This document shows positions 1 through 6,900 of a stretch of 17,188 nt of DNA, one piece after another. How positions within the stretch are numbered: position 1 is the first letter of the stretch; every line of letters starts with the position of its first letter. The position numbers and the translations under genes were made by a program. The notes beneath the pieces are model-generated. The model saw nothing but the letters and a program-made list of their open reading frames with translations. It was not told where the DNA came from and made no database searches. The DNA comes from an uncultured Clostridium sp. (lineage in GTDB: Bacteria; Bacillota; Clostridia; TANB77; CAG-508), in contig CATZPY010000023.1 of the NCBI GenBank assembly GCA_958422985.1, positions 1 to 17,188 on the forward strand, read 5' to 3'.

Positions 1-821
1 ATAGCAATAATTTCTCCCTTAGATATAAAACCTAGATTAAGTTTAATATTACTAATGTTTAATATTATTAAAGTAGTAAAATTTAGAATAAAAATAGATA
101 TAGGATTTAAAAGAAAGGATAAAATATTAGAAATTTTACTATATACATATGTTAAATTATTTATTTTATTAAATTTATACTTTTCATAAGTTTCTGTAAC
201 AAAACTATGAATTAATTTTATGTTATTTAAATTTTCTTTTACTTTTAGAGTTAAGTTATCTAAATAAAAATTAGCTTTTTGATAAAAGAAACTAGCAGAT
301 TTTATTATAAATAAAATTAATGTAAATAATATTATACTAGAAATAAGTACATTTATGGCAACGCTTGCATCTATTAGTAAAATCATAATAATAGAGCCAA
401 TAAAAATAAAAGGAATTCTTATTACTAGTCGTATAAACATAGAAATTCCTGTTTCTAGATTATTAACATCATTAATTATTCTATTTACAGTAGAAGAACT
501 CCCAACCTTATTTAAATTAATAGAGGATACATTTTGTATATGAGAAAACAGGACTTCTCTTAAATTTTTGCTATATCTTTGCGAAGTAATGGATGCTATA
601 TATTGAGCAATACAAGCAAAAGTAAGACCTAATATTGCAAGACACGATAGTAAAATAGAATAATAAGCAAGCTCTTTTGCAGAAAAAGAATTATAATTAT
701 CTATAAAGAAGGCTATAATAATAGGTAATAAGACTTCTATAATTGCTTCTAACAATTTTAAAAATGGACCAAGTATTAAGTTGAATTTATAAGGCTTTAA
801 ATATTTTAATAATATTTTCAT
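1..821 (-). CDS. ABC exporter, N-terminal transmembrane domain (partial at window edge)
   Basis: This is an open frame of 273 codons that runs off the left edge, so the C-terminal part, including the expected ATPase domain, is not visible. The start at 821 is preceded by AAAGGA with a 9-10 nt spacer. The product begins MKILLKYLKPYKF and has long hydrophobic segments at about residues 14-40, 52-75, 135-160 and 165-180. It also carries the RxxxD-type coupling stretch (NRIINDVNNLET, about residues 117-128) that is typical of type I ABC exporter permeases of the MsbA/MdlB kind. Such proteins export lipids, peptides or drugs and usually work as homodimers or as tandem heterodimer pairs; a partner gene may lie beyond the edge. 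The substrate cannot be read from this domain. The gene is divergent from the dehydrogenase at 1042. Confidence 0.8.
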   Translation of the reverse strand, partial: MKILLKYLKPYKFNLILGPFLKLLEAIIEVLLPIIIAFFIDNYNSFSAKELAYYSILLSCLAILGLTFACIAQYIASITSQRYSKNLREVLFSHIQNVSSINLNKVGSSSTVNRIINDVNNLETGISMFIRLVIRIPFIFIGSIIMILLIDASVAINVLISSIILFTLILFIIKSASFFYQKANFYLDNLTLKVKENLNNIKLIHSFVTETYEKYKFNKINNLTYVYSKISNILSFLLNPISIFILNFTTLIILNISNIKLNLGFISKGEIIA

Positions 822-1003
822 TAAAATGATGTCCTTTCATTTTATGTATATAAAAATATGTTGCTTAAATAAATTATATGGTTATATAAAGAGGTTAAGA
901 TTATTATGCCATTAAAATAGTAAAAATATGTAAATATATATAATAAAATTTATTATTACGCACCATTAAAAAATATACATATATAAGTAGACATTTTATT
1001 GTA

Positions 1004-1009
1004 TATAAT
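1004..1009 (+). promoter_or_regulatory. Probable -10 element for the dehydrogenase gene
   Basis: A perfect TATAAT lies 33 nt before the start codon at 1042. No convincing -35 hexamer is seen 16-18 nt upstream in this AT-only stretch. The rest of the 822-1014 intergenic region is AT-rich and holds nothing else recognisable; the divergent ABC gene must also be driven from here. Confidence 0.4.
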
Positions 1010-1041
1010 ATAAAATGGAATATATATTTAGGAGGAGAAAG

Positions 1042-1794
1042 ATGAAAGCTTTAGTAACCGGTGCATCATCTGGAATAGGAAAGAAAATAGCAATAGAATT
1101 GGCAAAAAGAAATTATGACTTAATTCTTGTTTCTAGAGATGAAGAAAAATTAAAAGAAGTACAAAAAGAAATAAATACAAATAGTAAAATAATCGCAATG
1201 GATTTATCTAACAAAGAAAATTGTGAAAGACTATATAATGAAACTAAAAATGATAATATAGATATATTAGTAAATAATGCAGGTTTTGGAGTACATGGTG
1301 AATTTGCAAATACAAATTTAGAAAAAGAAGTAAAAATGTTAGAAACAAATGTAATAGCAGTTAATATTTTAATGAAATTATATTTAAAAGATATGATAGA
1401 AAGAAACAGTGGGCGTATTTTAAATGTGGCATCTATGGCAGCATTTGGTCCAGGTCCATTAATGAGTGCTTATTATGCATCTAAAGCATATGTATATAGA
1501 TTATCACAAGGTGTAAAAACAGAGTTAAAAAAGCAAAAATCAAATGTGAAAATTTCGGTATTATGCCCAGGTCCAGTAAGAACTAATTTTAATAAAGTAG
1601 CAGGGGTAAATTTTGCAGCACCATCATTAAGCAGTGAATATGTAGCAAAATATGCAGTTAGCAAAATGCTAAAAAATAAGTTTACAATTGTACCAGGTAC
1701 ATTAATGAAAATAACTAGATTTTTAGAAAAAATAGCACCACATAATTTAGTAAGTAATATTTCATATTTTGTAAATTATAAAAAAGATAAATAA
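1042..1794 (+). CDS. Short-chain dehydrogenase/reductase (SDR), DltE-like
   Basis: This 250-residue protein is a classical SDR, an NAD(P)-dependent oxidoreductase of about the usual family length. The dinucleotide-binding TGxxxGIG is at residues 6-13, NNAG at 78-81, the catalytic Ser at S131 (NVASMA), and the YxxxK pair at Y144 and K148; the 13-residue Ser-Tyr spacing is normal. A PGPVRTNF stretch at 176-183 is the usual substrate-loop hinge. The start at 1042 is chosen because GGAGGAGAAAG sits just upstream; a longer frame from 1015 would put this ribosome binding site inside the gene and add nine residues before the Rossmann strand. The substrate is not predictable. The nearest families are the DltE/YqjQ-type SDRs of Firmicutes. 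Confidence 0.9.
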   Translation: MKALVTGASSGIGKKIAIELAKRNYDLILVSRDEEKLKEVQKEINTNSKIIAMDLSNKENCERLYNETKNDNIDILVNNAGFGVHGEFANTNLEKEVKMLETNVIAVNILMKLYLKDMIERNSGRILNVASMAAFGPGPLMSAYYASKAYVYRLSQGVKTELKKQKSNVKISVLCPGPVRTNFNKVAGVNFAAPSLSSEYVAKYAVSKMLKNKFTIVPGTLMKITRFLEKIAPHNLVSNISYFVNYKKDK

Positions 1795-1820
1795 CAGTAA
1801 TTGTACGAAATTTATATAAT

Positions 1821-1847
1821 TTTCCACTTAAGAAATTTAAGTGGAAA
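1821..1847. repeat. Perfect 11-bp inverted repeat after the SDR gene
   Basis: TTTCCACTTAA at 1821-1831 and TTAAGTGGAAA at 1837-1847 pair perfectly around the 5-nt loop GAAAT. It lies 26 nt after the SDR stop and 37 nt before yfcE. No run of T follows on the plus strand (TATTACTAAG), so it is at best a weak intrinsic terminator or an RNA-stabilising hairpin that separates the SDR gene from the next operon. Confidence 0.5.
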
Positions 1848-1884
1848 TATTACTAAGATAAAGTTTGACTAAAGGAGAAGAATT

Positions 1885-2439
1885 ATGAAATTAATGTTTG
1901 CCTCAGATATACATGGAAATTTACATTTCTGTAATAAACTTAAAGAACGTTATGAAAAAGAAGAACCAGATAAATTAATATTATTAGGAGATTTATTATA
2001 TAACAAGTCACTTTTAGCATTTGGAAGAAATAATGAAAGGCAAAAAACAGCAGGAATATTAAATGATTTAATGGAATATATAATTGCTGTAAGAGGGAAC
2101 TGTGATACAGATTTAGACCAAGATTTGTTATATTTTCCAATAATGAGTGATTATAAAAAATTAAATATTGATGGTTATGAATTTTTCATAACACATGGTC
2201 ATTTATATAATAAATATCATTTACCTAATTCTAATAAAAAAGTAATATTAATACATGGTCATACACATATTCCTTGTATAGAAAATACAAAAGAATATAT
2301 GTATTTAAATCCAGGTTCTGTATCAGAACCACGCCAAGGAACACCACATACATATATGATATATAAAGAGAAAGAATTTATAATTAAAGACTTAGAAGGA
2401 AAAGAGATTAACAGCATAAAAATAGATGAATGCTATTAA
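1885..2439 (+). CDS. yfcE: YfcE-type metallophosphodiesterase
   Basis: This 184-residue protein has the same length as E. coli YfcE and the same motif order. The metal ligands are D8 and H10 (SDIHGN), D36 (GDLLYN), N72 (GNCD), H104 (THGH), and H126 and H128 (GHTH). Surrounding signatures such as IAVRGNCD and LNPGSVS also match. The family hydrolyses phosphodiesters with a two-metal (often Mn) centre in the cytosol; the natural substrate of YfcE is not established. AAAGGAGA lies 7 nt before the ATG. The gene is the first of a tight group, overlapping the next gene by 14 nt. The function as a phosphodiesterase is well supported; its physiological target is not. Confidence 0.92.
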   Translation: MKLMFASDIHGNLHFCNKLKERYEKEEPDKLILLGDLLYNKSLLAFGRNNERQKTAGILNDLMEYIIAVRGNCDTDLDQDLLYFPIMSDYKKLNIDGYEFFITHGHLYNKYHLPNSNKKVILIHGHTHIPCIENTKEYMYLNPGSVSEPRQGTPHTYMIYKEKEFIIKDLEGKEINSIKIDECY

Positions 2440-2950
2440 TTGTAAAAAGATAGAATATCATATAGTATATGGGAAAATAAAAAATCTATATATTCAAGTA
2501 AAAGATGGACAGGTTATAGTAAAAGCACCAAAATATCTTAGTAAAAAAGATATTTACAATATAGTAGATAAAAAAAGAGATTGGATATTAAAGAAGTTAG
2601 AGGAAACAAAAAATACGAAAGAGGAAAGGAAATATACCGATAAAGATATAGAAAAATTAAAAAATAAGCTGGACTGTATTTTAAAAGAATTAATAGAAGA
2701 AACAAACTTGATTCCAAACAAAGTAAGAATTAGGAATATTAAGTATGCTTGGGGGAGTTGTTCAAGCAATAAAAATATAACAATAAACTTAAAATTAGTA
2801 GATAAGCAAGATATAGAAATAAAGTATGTTGTATTACATGAATTGTGTCATTTAAAATATATGAATCATTCAGAAAAATTTTGGAATTTAGTAGAAAAAT
2901 ATATGCCAGAATATAAAGAAGTACGAAAAAAGTTAAAATACAATAGATAA
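2426..2950 (+). CDS. YgjP-like (DUF45) zinc-metallopeptidase-fold protein
   Basis: This 174-residue protein has the WGSCS motif at 109-113, shared by the YgjP/DUF45 family, and the zinc motif HELCH at 138-142 with a third likely ligand at H148, followed by the usual FW. The fold is that of SprT/M48-like metallopeptidases. E. coli YgjP has, however, been reported as a UTP pyrophosphatase, so the activity could be either nucleotide hydrolysis or proteolysis. The ATG at 2426 lies inside the 3' end of yfcE and has only a weak, distant purine-rich ribosome site, so translational coupling to yfcE is likely. The ADP-ribosylglycohydrolase gene begins 18 nt downstream. Confidence 0.85.
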   Translation: MNAINCKKIEYHIVYGKIKNLYIQVKDGQVIVKAPKYLSKKDIYNIVDKKRDWILKKLEETKNTKEERKYTDKDIEKLKNKLDCILKELIEETNLIPNKVRIRNIKYAWGSCSSNKNITINLKLVDKQDIEIKYVVLHELCHLKYMNHSEKFWNLVEKYMPEYKEVRKKLKYNR

Positions 2951-2968
2951 GACAGGAGATACAAAAAA

Positions 2969-4486
2969 ATGATAAGTTCAAAAGATGGAATAATAGGTTT
3001 TGCAATAGGAGATGCAATGGGAGTTCCAGTGGAATTTATAAATAGAGAAAAATTAATGAGAAACCCAATAACTTCGATGGTTGGGTTTATGGGGCATAAT
3101 GTGCAAAAAGGAACATGGTCAGACGATACATCTATGACACTTGCAACAATGGATTCTATAACAAAAGCAAATGGAAATATTATTGCAAATGATATGGCAG
3201 ACAAGTTCTTAGAGTGGATGGAACAAGGCAAATATACGCCAGATGGAAAAATTGTAGATATAGACAGAACAACATTAAGAGCATTAGGAAAATATAAGAC
3301 GACAAGGAGAAGTGCTGTAAATTGTGGATGTACAAGCAATACAGACAATGGAAATGGTTCTTTAATGAGAATGTTACCAATAGTTTATTATTCATATTTA
3401 AATTGGTTAGAACAAGACAAAATATTAAAATTGGTAGTAGGAATATCATCAATTACACATGCTAACGAAGTGGTAATTATGGGATGCTATATGTATGTTA
3501 ATTATGCAATAGAATTATTAAATACTAATAACAGAAAGACAGCATACACCAAAATTCAAAATTTAGATTATTCGATGTTTTCTATGCCAACAATAAGGGC
3601 ATATACTAGAATATTAGATAACGAAATTTATCGTTATAGTATAGATGAAATAAAGTCATCTAGCTATATAGTAGATACTTTAGAAGCTATTTTGTGGGTA
3701 CTTATAAACACAGATACATATAACCAAGCAATAATAGGTGCAATTAACTTAGGAAGTGACACAGATACAATTGCAGCATGTACAGGTGGGCTTGCAGGAA
3801 TTATTTATGGAATAAAAAGTATAAATTCAGACTGGAAAATTGATTTACGCAAGTATTCCGAAATTATAGAAATATGTGAAAAATTTGATGAAACATTATA
3901 TAAAATAAATGGTAGAGAAAACAATAATATACCCATAGATAAAAATGAATTACTAAGAAAGATAGAAATAGTAAATGAAGATATAACTAAAGTGCCAGCA
4001 GATGCTTTAGTTTGTGCTAATACATCTGGTATATTAGGACAAGGTGGAGAAGGAAATATATTTTCTAGTGCAGGTATAGAGCTAGAAAATAAATGCAAAG
4101 AATTTGATGAGATACCTAAAGGACAAGCAAAAGTAACAAGAGCATACAGAATTAATACAAAATATATTATGCACACAGTTGTACCAAAATGGTATGACGA
4201 AAAAGAAACAAATCAAAATGAAATTTTACAAGAATGTTATAAAAATATATTTAGAATTTCAGCAGATTATGACATAAAAAGCATAGCAATTCCAACATTA
4301 GGAATAGGAGCTTGTAGTGCACCAGTAGATATAGCGATAAAAATAGCAATTGATGGAATTATAAAAAACATATCGAAAAATCCAGACATAGAAAAAATAT
4401 ACATAGTATGTAATGATCTTAGGATACAAAGAGCATATGTAGAATATTTATTAGGAAACCGGATAGGGGGAAGAAATGTTCCTTAA
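2969..4486 (+). CDS. ADP-ribosylglycohydrolase fused to a macro domain
   Basis: This 505-residue protein has two parts. Residues 1-310 are an ADP-ribosylglycohydrolase (DraG/ARH): GFAIGDAMGVPVE at 10-22, the metal motif WSDDTSM at 50-56, DNGNGSLMRMLP at 126-137, THAN at 163-166, and the second metal motif GSDTDT at 262-267. Residues 330-495 look like a macro domain: VNEDITKVPADALVCANTSG, then a glycine-rich loop at 357-362, GQAKVTRAY, YIMHTVVP, IAIPTLGIGA and a final YIVCND...AYVEYL. Both parts would act on ADP-ribose linked to a target or on free derivatives. The macro loop reads GQGGEGNIF rather than the common GGGVDGAI, so the aspartate used by MacroD-type hydrolases is absent and this half may only bind. 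AGGAG precedes the ATG. It is the third gene of the yfcE group, ending beside decayed DNA; see the in-frame extension to 4558. Confidence 0.88.
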   Translation: MISSKDGIIGFAIGDAMGVPVEFINREKLMRNPITSMVGFMGHNVQKGTWSDDTSMTLATMDSITKANGNIIANDMADKFLEWMEQGKYTPDGKIVDIDRTTLRALGKYKTTRRSAVNCGCTSNTDNGNGSLMRMLPIVYYSYLNWLEQDKILKLVVGISSITHANEVVIMGCYMYVNYAIELLNTNNRKTAYTKIQNLDYSMFSMPTIRAYTRILDNEIYRYSIDEIKSSSYIVDTLEAILWVLINTDTYNQAIIGAINLGSDTDTIAACTGGLAGIIYGIKSINSDWKIDLRKYSEIIEICEKFDETLYKINGRENNNIPIDKNELLRKIEIVNEDITKVPADALVCANTSGILGQGGEGNIFSSAGIELENKCKEFDEIPKGQAKVTRAYRINTKYIMHTVVPKWYDEKETNQNEILQECYKNIFRISADYDIKSIAIPTLGIGACSAPVDIAIKIAIDGIIKNISKNPDIEKIYIVCNDLRIQRAYVEYLLGNRIGGRNVP

Positions 4487-4577
4487 AATTTTGGAGAAAA
4501 ACTAAATTTATATTTAAATTTAGAAGAAGATATTACAAAAATAAAATGCGTAAATAGATAATAATTTATGGTCATAA

Positions 4578-4846
4578 GTGCTATTGATAAATAAAATAAA
4601 AAAGGATTTTCCAGATGTTAAGGGCTTTTCGTCAAGTAATTTATGGAGAATGCGAAATTTCTATGTAACATATAGTAACGAAGAAAATCTCGCACCACTA
4701 GTGCGAGAAATCAGCTGGAGTAAAAATATAGCTATAAGCCAATAGGTGTAGCTACTTATCAGATAAGTAATACTTTACCAGAAAAGATGAAAGACTTATT
4801 ACCTTCCCCAGAAGAAATAGATAAGAGATTACAGAATATAGAATAG
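4578..4846 (+). pseudogene. YhcG/DUF1016-family nuclease remnant with the catalytic middle deleted
   Basis: The frame from 4578 to 4742 encodes a peptide with KKDFPDVKGFSSSNLWRMRN, YVTYSNEENLAPLVRE and ISWSKNIAI, which is the end of the DUF1016 N-terminal domain. It stops at TAG 4743-4745. A second frame (-1), from 4739 to the TAG at 4844, encodes PIGVATYQIS...LLPSPEEID, which is the last stretch of the C-terminal PDDEXK nuclease domain. The parts meet within a few bases, so roughly 200 residues between them, including the nuclease core, have been lost, along with the original N-terminus. The family is predicted to be a DNA-associated nuclease often found near restriction-modification genes. 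The 91 bases from 4487 to 4577 hold no recognisable piece of the family. The identification rests on remembered family motifs. Confidence 0.8.
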
Positions 4847-4880
4847 TGAGAAAACATTATGATTTATGAAGAAATAAAAG

Positions 4881-4930
4881 TAATATAAAATGATAAGACG
4901 ACATTATAATATTCTTATCATTTTATATTA
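4881..4930. repeat. Perfect 17-bp inverted repeat between convergent units, possible terminator
   Basis: TAATATAAAATGATAAG at 4881-4897 is the exact reverse complement of 4914-4930, with a 16-nt loop. It lies 34 nt past the nuclease remnant and 13 nt past the dgt stop, between convergent transcription units, so a bidirectional terminator role is plausible. The stem has only two G/C pairs and the loop is long, so it would be weak; the end of a small decayed mobile element is an alternative. Confidence 0.55.
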
Positions 4931-4943
4931 AGAAATGTATTCA

Positions 4944-6149
4944 TTAATATTTTACAATATCATTATATGTTTCTATTGCATAGCTATCAGTCATACCAGA
5001 GATATATGTGATAATAGCTTCTTTATAATCGTTTATATTATTCATATCGTATAATATTTTATTTTTTAAATTATTTCTATCACTTGATATATTCCAATAG
5101 CAAGAAATCCATTTAATAAAAGTATCTATTACCTTTGGATAGAAAGATTTTTGGCTATTTAATTTATCTAAAGTTTGCATTCCATCATAACAATTGCTTA
5201 GAGTATTAAAAATTTCATTTAAAATAAGTGAAAAATATTTTTCTGAAGGCTTCATACAACTGTGTTTATAAATATATTGATAGTTAAAATCTTTTAATTT
5301 TTTTATTCGTTCATAAGTATTTGCAGAAAATTTTAAGCCATCTTCTATAGAAGAGTTATTACATAAATCTGCTATAAAATCACCTATAATATTAGTATTG
5401 TTTAAATTAGCAGATTTAGGAACTTCTAATAGATTATATAATTCAGTTAAATTACTATCTAAAATCCCCATAGATATTGCATCTTCTATATCTCTACCTA
5501 AATAAGAAATTTTGTCAGATATTTTTACTACACAAGCTTCCCATGTATATGGAGAATATTGGTTAGATTTAAGATAATCATTTTCTAAGTTGATAAATTC
5601 AGTTCTAGGTTTTAGAGAAAATTCATCTATTTCACCACAATGTGAGATAATTCCATCCCTTACAGCATATGTTAAATTTAAATTTTTTTCCTCACCATTT
5701 ATATTAGTTAGTAATTCTATGTTATCCACAAAATTTAAACCATTTCTTTCATGCCAAAAAGAATCTAAATTATTTTCTAAACAAATCTTATTTAAAATTT
5801 GTTCTCCTTTATGCCCAAAAGGGCTATGTCCAATGTCATGTGCTATAGAGATAGCTCTTGTTAAAGTTGTGTTTAAACCTAAAGATTTTGCTATAGTATA
5901 ACTTGTAGCATCAACATTATTTACGTGTTCTATACGAGTACATATGTGATCATTTTTTGGTAAAAAGAATACTTGTGTTTTATGTTTTAATCTTCTATAA
6001 GCATTACAATAAATAATTCTGTCATAATCTCTTTCAAATTCAGAACGAACGTCATTCTCTTTTTTATATAATTTATCTTGTCTAGAAATTAAATTATTCC
6101 AATTAGGATTATTTGGGGTAGCAGAAACACTACTAAATTTAAAATCCAT
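4944..6149 (-). CDS. dgt: dGTPase-family deoxynucleotide triphosphohydrolase
   Basis: This 401-residue HD-superfamily enzyme is expected to cleave dNTPs to the deoxynucleoside and triphosphate, adjusting dNTP pools. The metal motif is complete: H75 (TRIEHVNN), H104-D105 (AHDIGHSPFGH, with H108), and D212 (ISDKISYLGRD). The N-terminal block NDVRSEFERDYDRIIYCNAY and RRLKHKTQVF is characteristic of dGTPases. The start at 6149 has AAGGAGG about 7 nt upstream. It is a single-gene unit, divergent from ctsR. Whether the true substrate is dGTP or another dNTP cannot be told from the sequence. The family annotation is secure. Confidence 0.93.
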   Translation of the reverse strand: MDFKFSSVSATPNNPNWNNLISRQDKLYKKENDVRSEFERDYDRIIYCNAYRRLKHKTQVFFLPKNDHICTRIEHVNNVDATSYTIAKSLGLNTTLTRAISIAHDIGHSPFGHKGEQILNKICLENNLDSFWHERNGLNFVDNIELLTNINGEEKNLNLTYAVRDGIISHCGEIDEFSLKPRTEFINLENDYLKSNQYSPYTWEACVVKISDKISYLGRDIEDAISMGILDSNLTELYNLLEVPKSANLNNTNIIGDFIADLCNNSSIEDGLKFSANTYERIKKLKDFNYQYIYKHSCMKPSEKYFSLILNEIFNTLSNCYDGMQTLDKLNSQKSFYPKVIDTFIKWISCYWNISSDRNNLKNKILYDMNNINDYKEAIITYISGMTDSYAIETYNDIVKY

Positions 6150-6174
6150 TAAAATTCCTCCTTAAGCTAGTATG

Positions 6175-6205
6175 ATGAACTTTAAAGAATGTCCTTAAAG
6201 TTCAT
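6175..6205 (-). repeat. Hairpin in the dgt leader
   Basis: ATGAACTTTAA at 6175-6185 and TTAAAGTTCAT at 6195-6205 form a perfect 11-bp stem with a 9-nt loop. It lies 26 nt upstream of the dgt start, between the proposed promoter and the ribosome binding site, so it would sit in the mRNA leader. No terminator-type T run follows on the minus strand. Confidence 0.45.
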
Positions 6206-6228
6206 TTAAAGTTTATCATAAAAATATA

Positions 6229-6258
6229 ATATTAGTAAGGAATTTTTAAAAATTTCAA
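6229..6258 (-). promoter_or_regulatory. Possible dgt promoter
   Basis: On the minus strand, TTGAAA (6253-6258) and TAATAT (6229-6234) are separated by 18 bp. This is a fair match to a vegetative promoter, placing the start of transcription about 70-75 nt before dgt. Its -35 lies only 9 bp from the -35 of the divergent ctsR promoter. Confidence 0.4.
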
Positions 6259-6267
6259 AAACAATAC

Positions 6268-6295
6268 TTGATTTTTTAAAAAAAGGGAGTATAAT
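6268..6295 (+). promoter_or_regulatory. Promoter of the ctsR operon
   Basis: TTGATT (6268-6273) and TATAAT (6290-6295) are separated by 16 bp, a good vegetative-sigma promoter. The CtsR box begins 12 nt after the -10, at the expected transcription start, so bound CtsR would block initiation. Confidence 0.75.
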
Positions 6296-6307
6296 ATAAT
6301 TTGAAAA

Positions 6308-6330
6308 GGTCAAAGAAAGTCAAAGTCAAA
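6308..6330 (+). promoter_or_regulatory. CtsR operator with an extra half-site
   Basis: GGTCAAAGAAAGTCAAA at 6308-6324 fits the known CtsR heptad direct repeat RGTCAAA-NAN-RGTCAAA at every position. A third GTCAAA follows immediately at 6325-6330, and GTAAAAAAGTCA continues the pattern more weakly. It overlaps the start region of the ctsR promoter, indicating autoregulation of the operon during heat or protein stress. Confidence 0.88.
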
Positions 6331-6417
6331 AGTAAAAAAGTCAGAATTCTAAAAAGAAGACTAAAGAAGAATTAACAAAAAAATAACCTAAAACGAACTA
6401 ACAAAGGAAGTGATGAA

Positions 6418-6867
6418 ATGAGAATTTCAGATTTAATAGAAGACTTTATAAAAGATATGCTAAAAACAGAAGATGAATTAGAAATACAAAGGAATGAACT
6501 TGCAGAACAATTTAATTGTGTTCCTTCACAAATAAATTACGTAATATCCACACGTTTTAAACCATCACAAGGTTATTATGTAGAAAGTAGAAGAGGTGGA
6601 GGAGGCCATATAACAATAAAAAAAATAAATATAACTCAGAGTAATTATTTAATGCATATAATAACAAGTATTGGTGATAACTTAACATCTAAAGAAGTAG
6701 ATATTTTTATAAGTAACTTTTTATCAGATGGAATTGTAACTAAAAAAGAGGCAAAACTTTTGAAAGTGGCAACAAGTGATAATGTGCTTAATGTGCCAAT
6801 AGAAATAAAGGATATGTTACGAGCAAGAATTTTTAAAAATATGTTAATAAATTTAGTAGAAGACTAA
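6418..6867 (+). CDS. ctsR: CtsR, class III heat-shock repressor
   Basis: This 149-residue protein is full length for CtsR, the dimeric repressor of clp genes. Residues 24-48 form the helix-turn-helix (NELAEQFNCVPSQINYVIST). The glycine-rich wing ESRRGGGGH at 56-64 contains the Arg-Gly4 feature that contacts DNA and is the site targeted in phosphoarginine or heat control in relatives. The C-terminal part from about 75 is the dimerisation and McsA/B-interaction domain. It opens the ctsR-mcsA-mcsB-clpC operon behind its own operator. A GGAAGTGATGAA ribosome site precedes the ATG. Confidence 0.95.
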   Translation: MRISDLIEDFIKDMLKTEDELEIQRNELAEQFNCVPSQINYVISTRFKPSQGYYVESRRGGGGHITIKKINITQSNYLMHIITSIGDNLTSKEVDIFISNFLSDGIVTKKEAKLLKVATSDNVLNVPIEIKDMLRARIFKNMLINLVED

Positions 6868-6900
6868 AATTTAATATTGTATATTAAGGAGGTTTTTATT

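Noticed and set aside
355..543. 62-codon plus-strand frame within the ABC transporter region
   Set aside because: It is antisense to the ABC exporter membrane domain and has no supporting signals.
1865..1870. TTGACT as a -35 for yfcE
   Set aside because: No -10 follows before the ribosome binding site; the start codon is only 14 nt downstream.
2866..3348. 160-codon open frame on the minus strand across ygjP and the ARH gene
   Set aside because: It lies antisense to two well-supported genes, has no ribosome site and no recognisable domain; such hydrophobic antisense frames are expected opposite A-rich codons.
5590..5901. 103-codon plus-strand frame inside dgt
   Set aside because: It is antisense to the HD motif region of dgt and shows no independent support.
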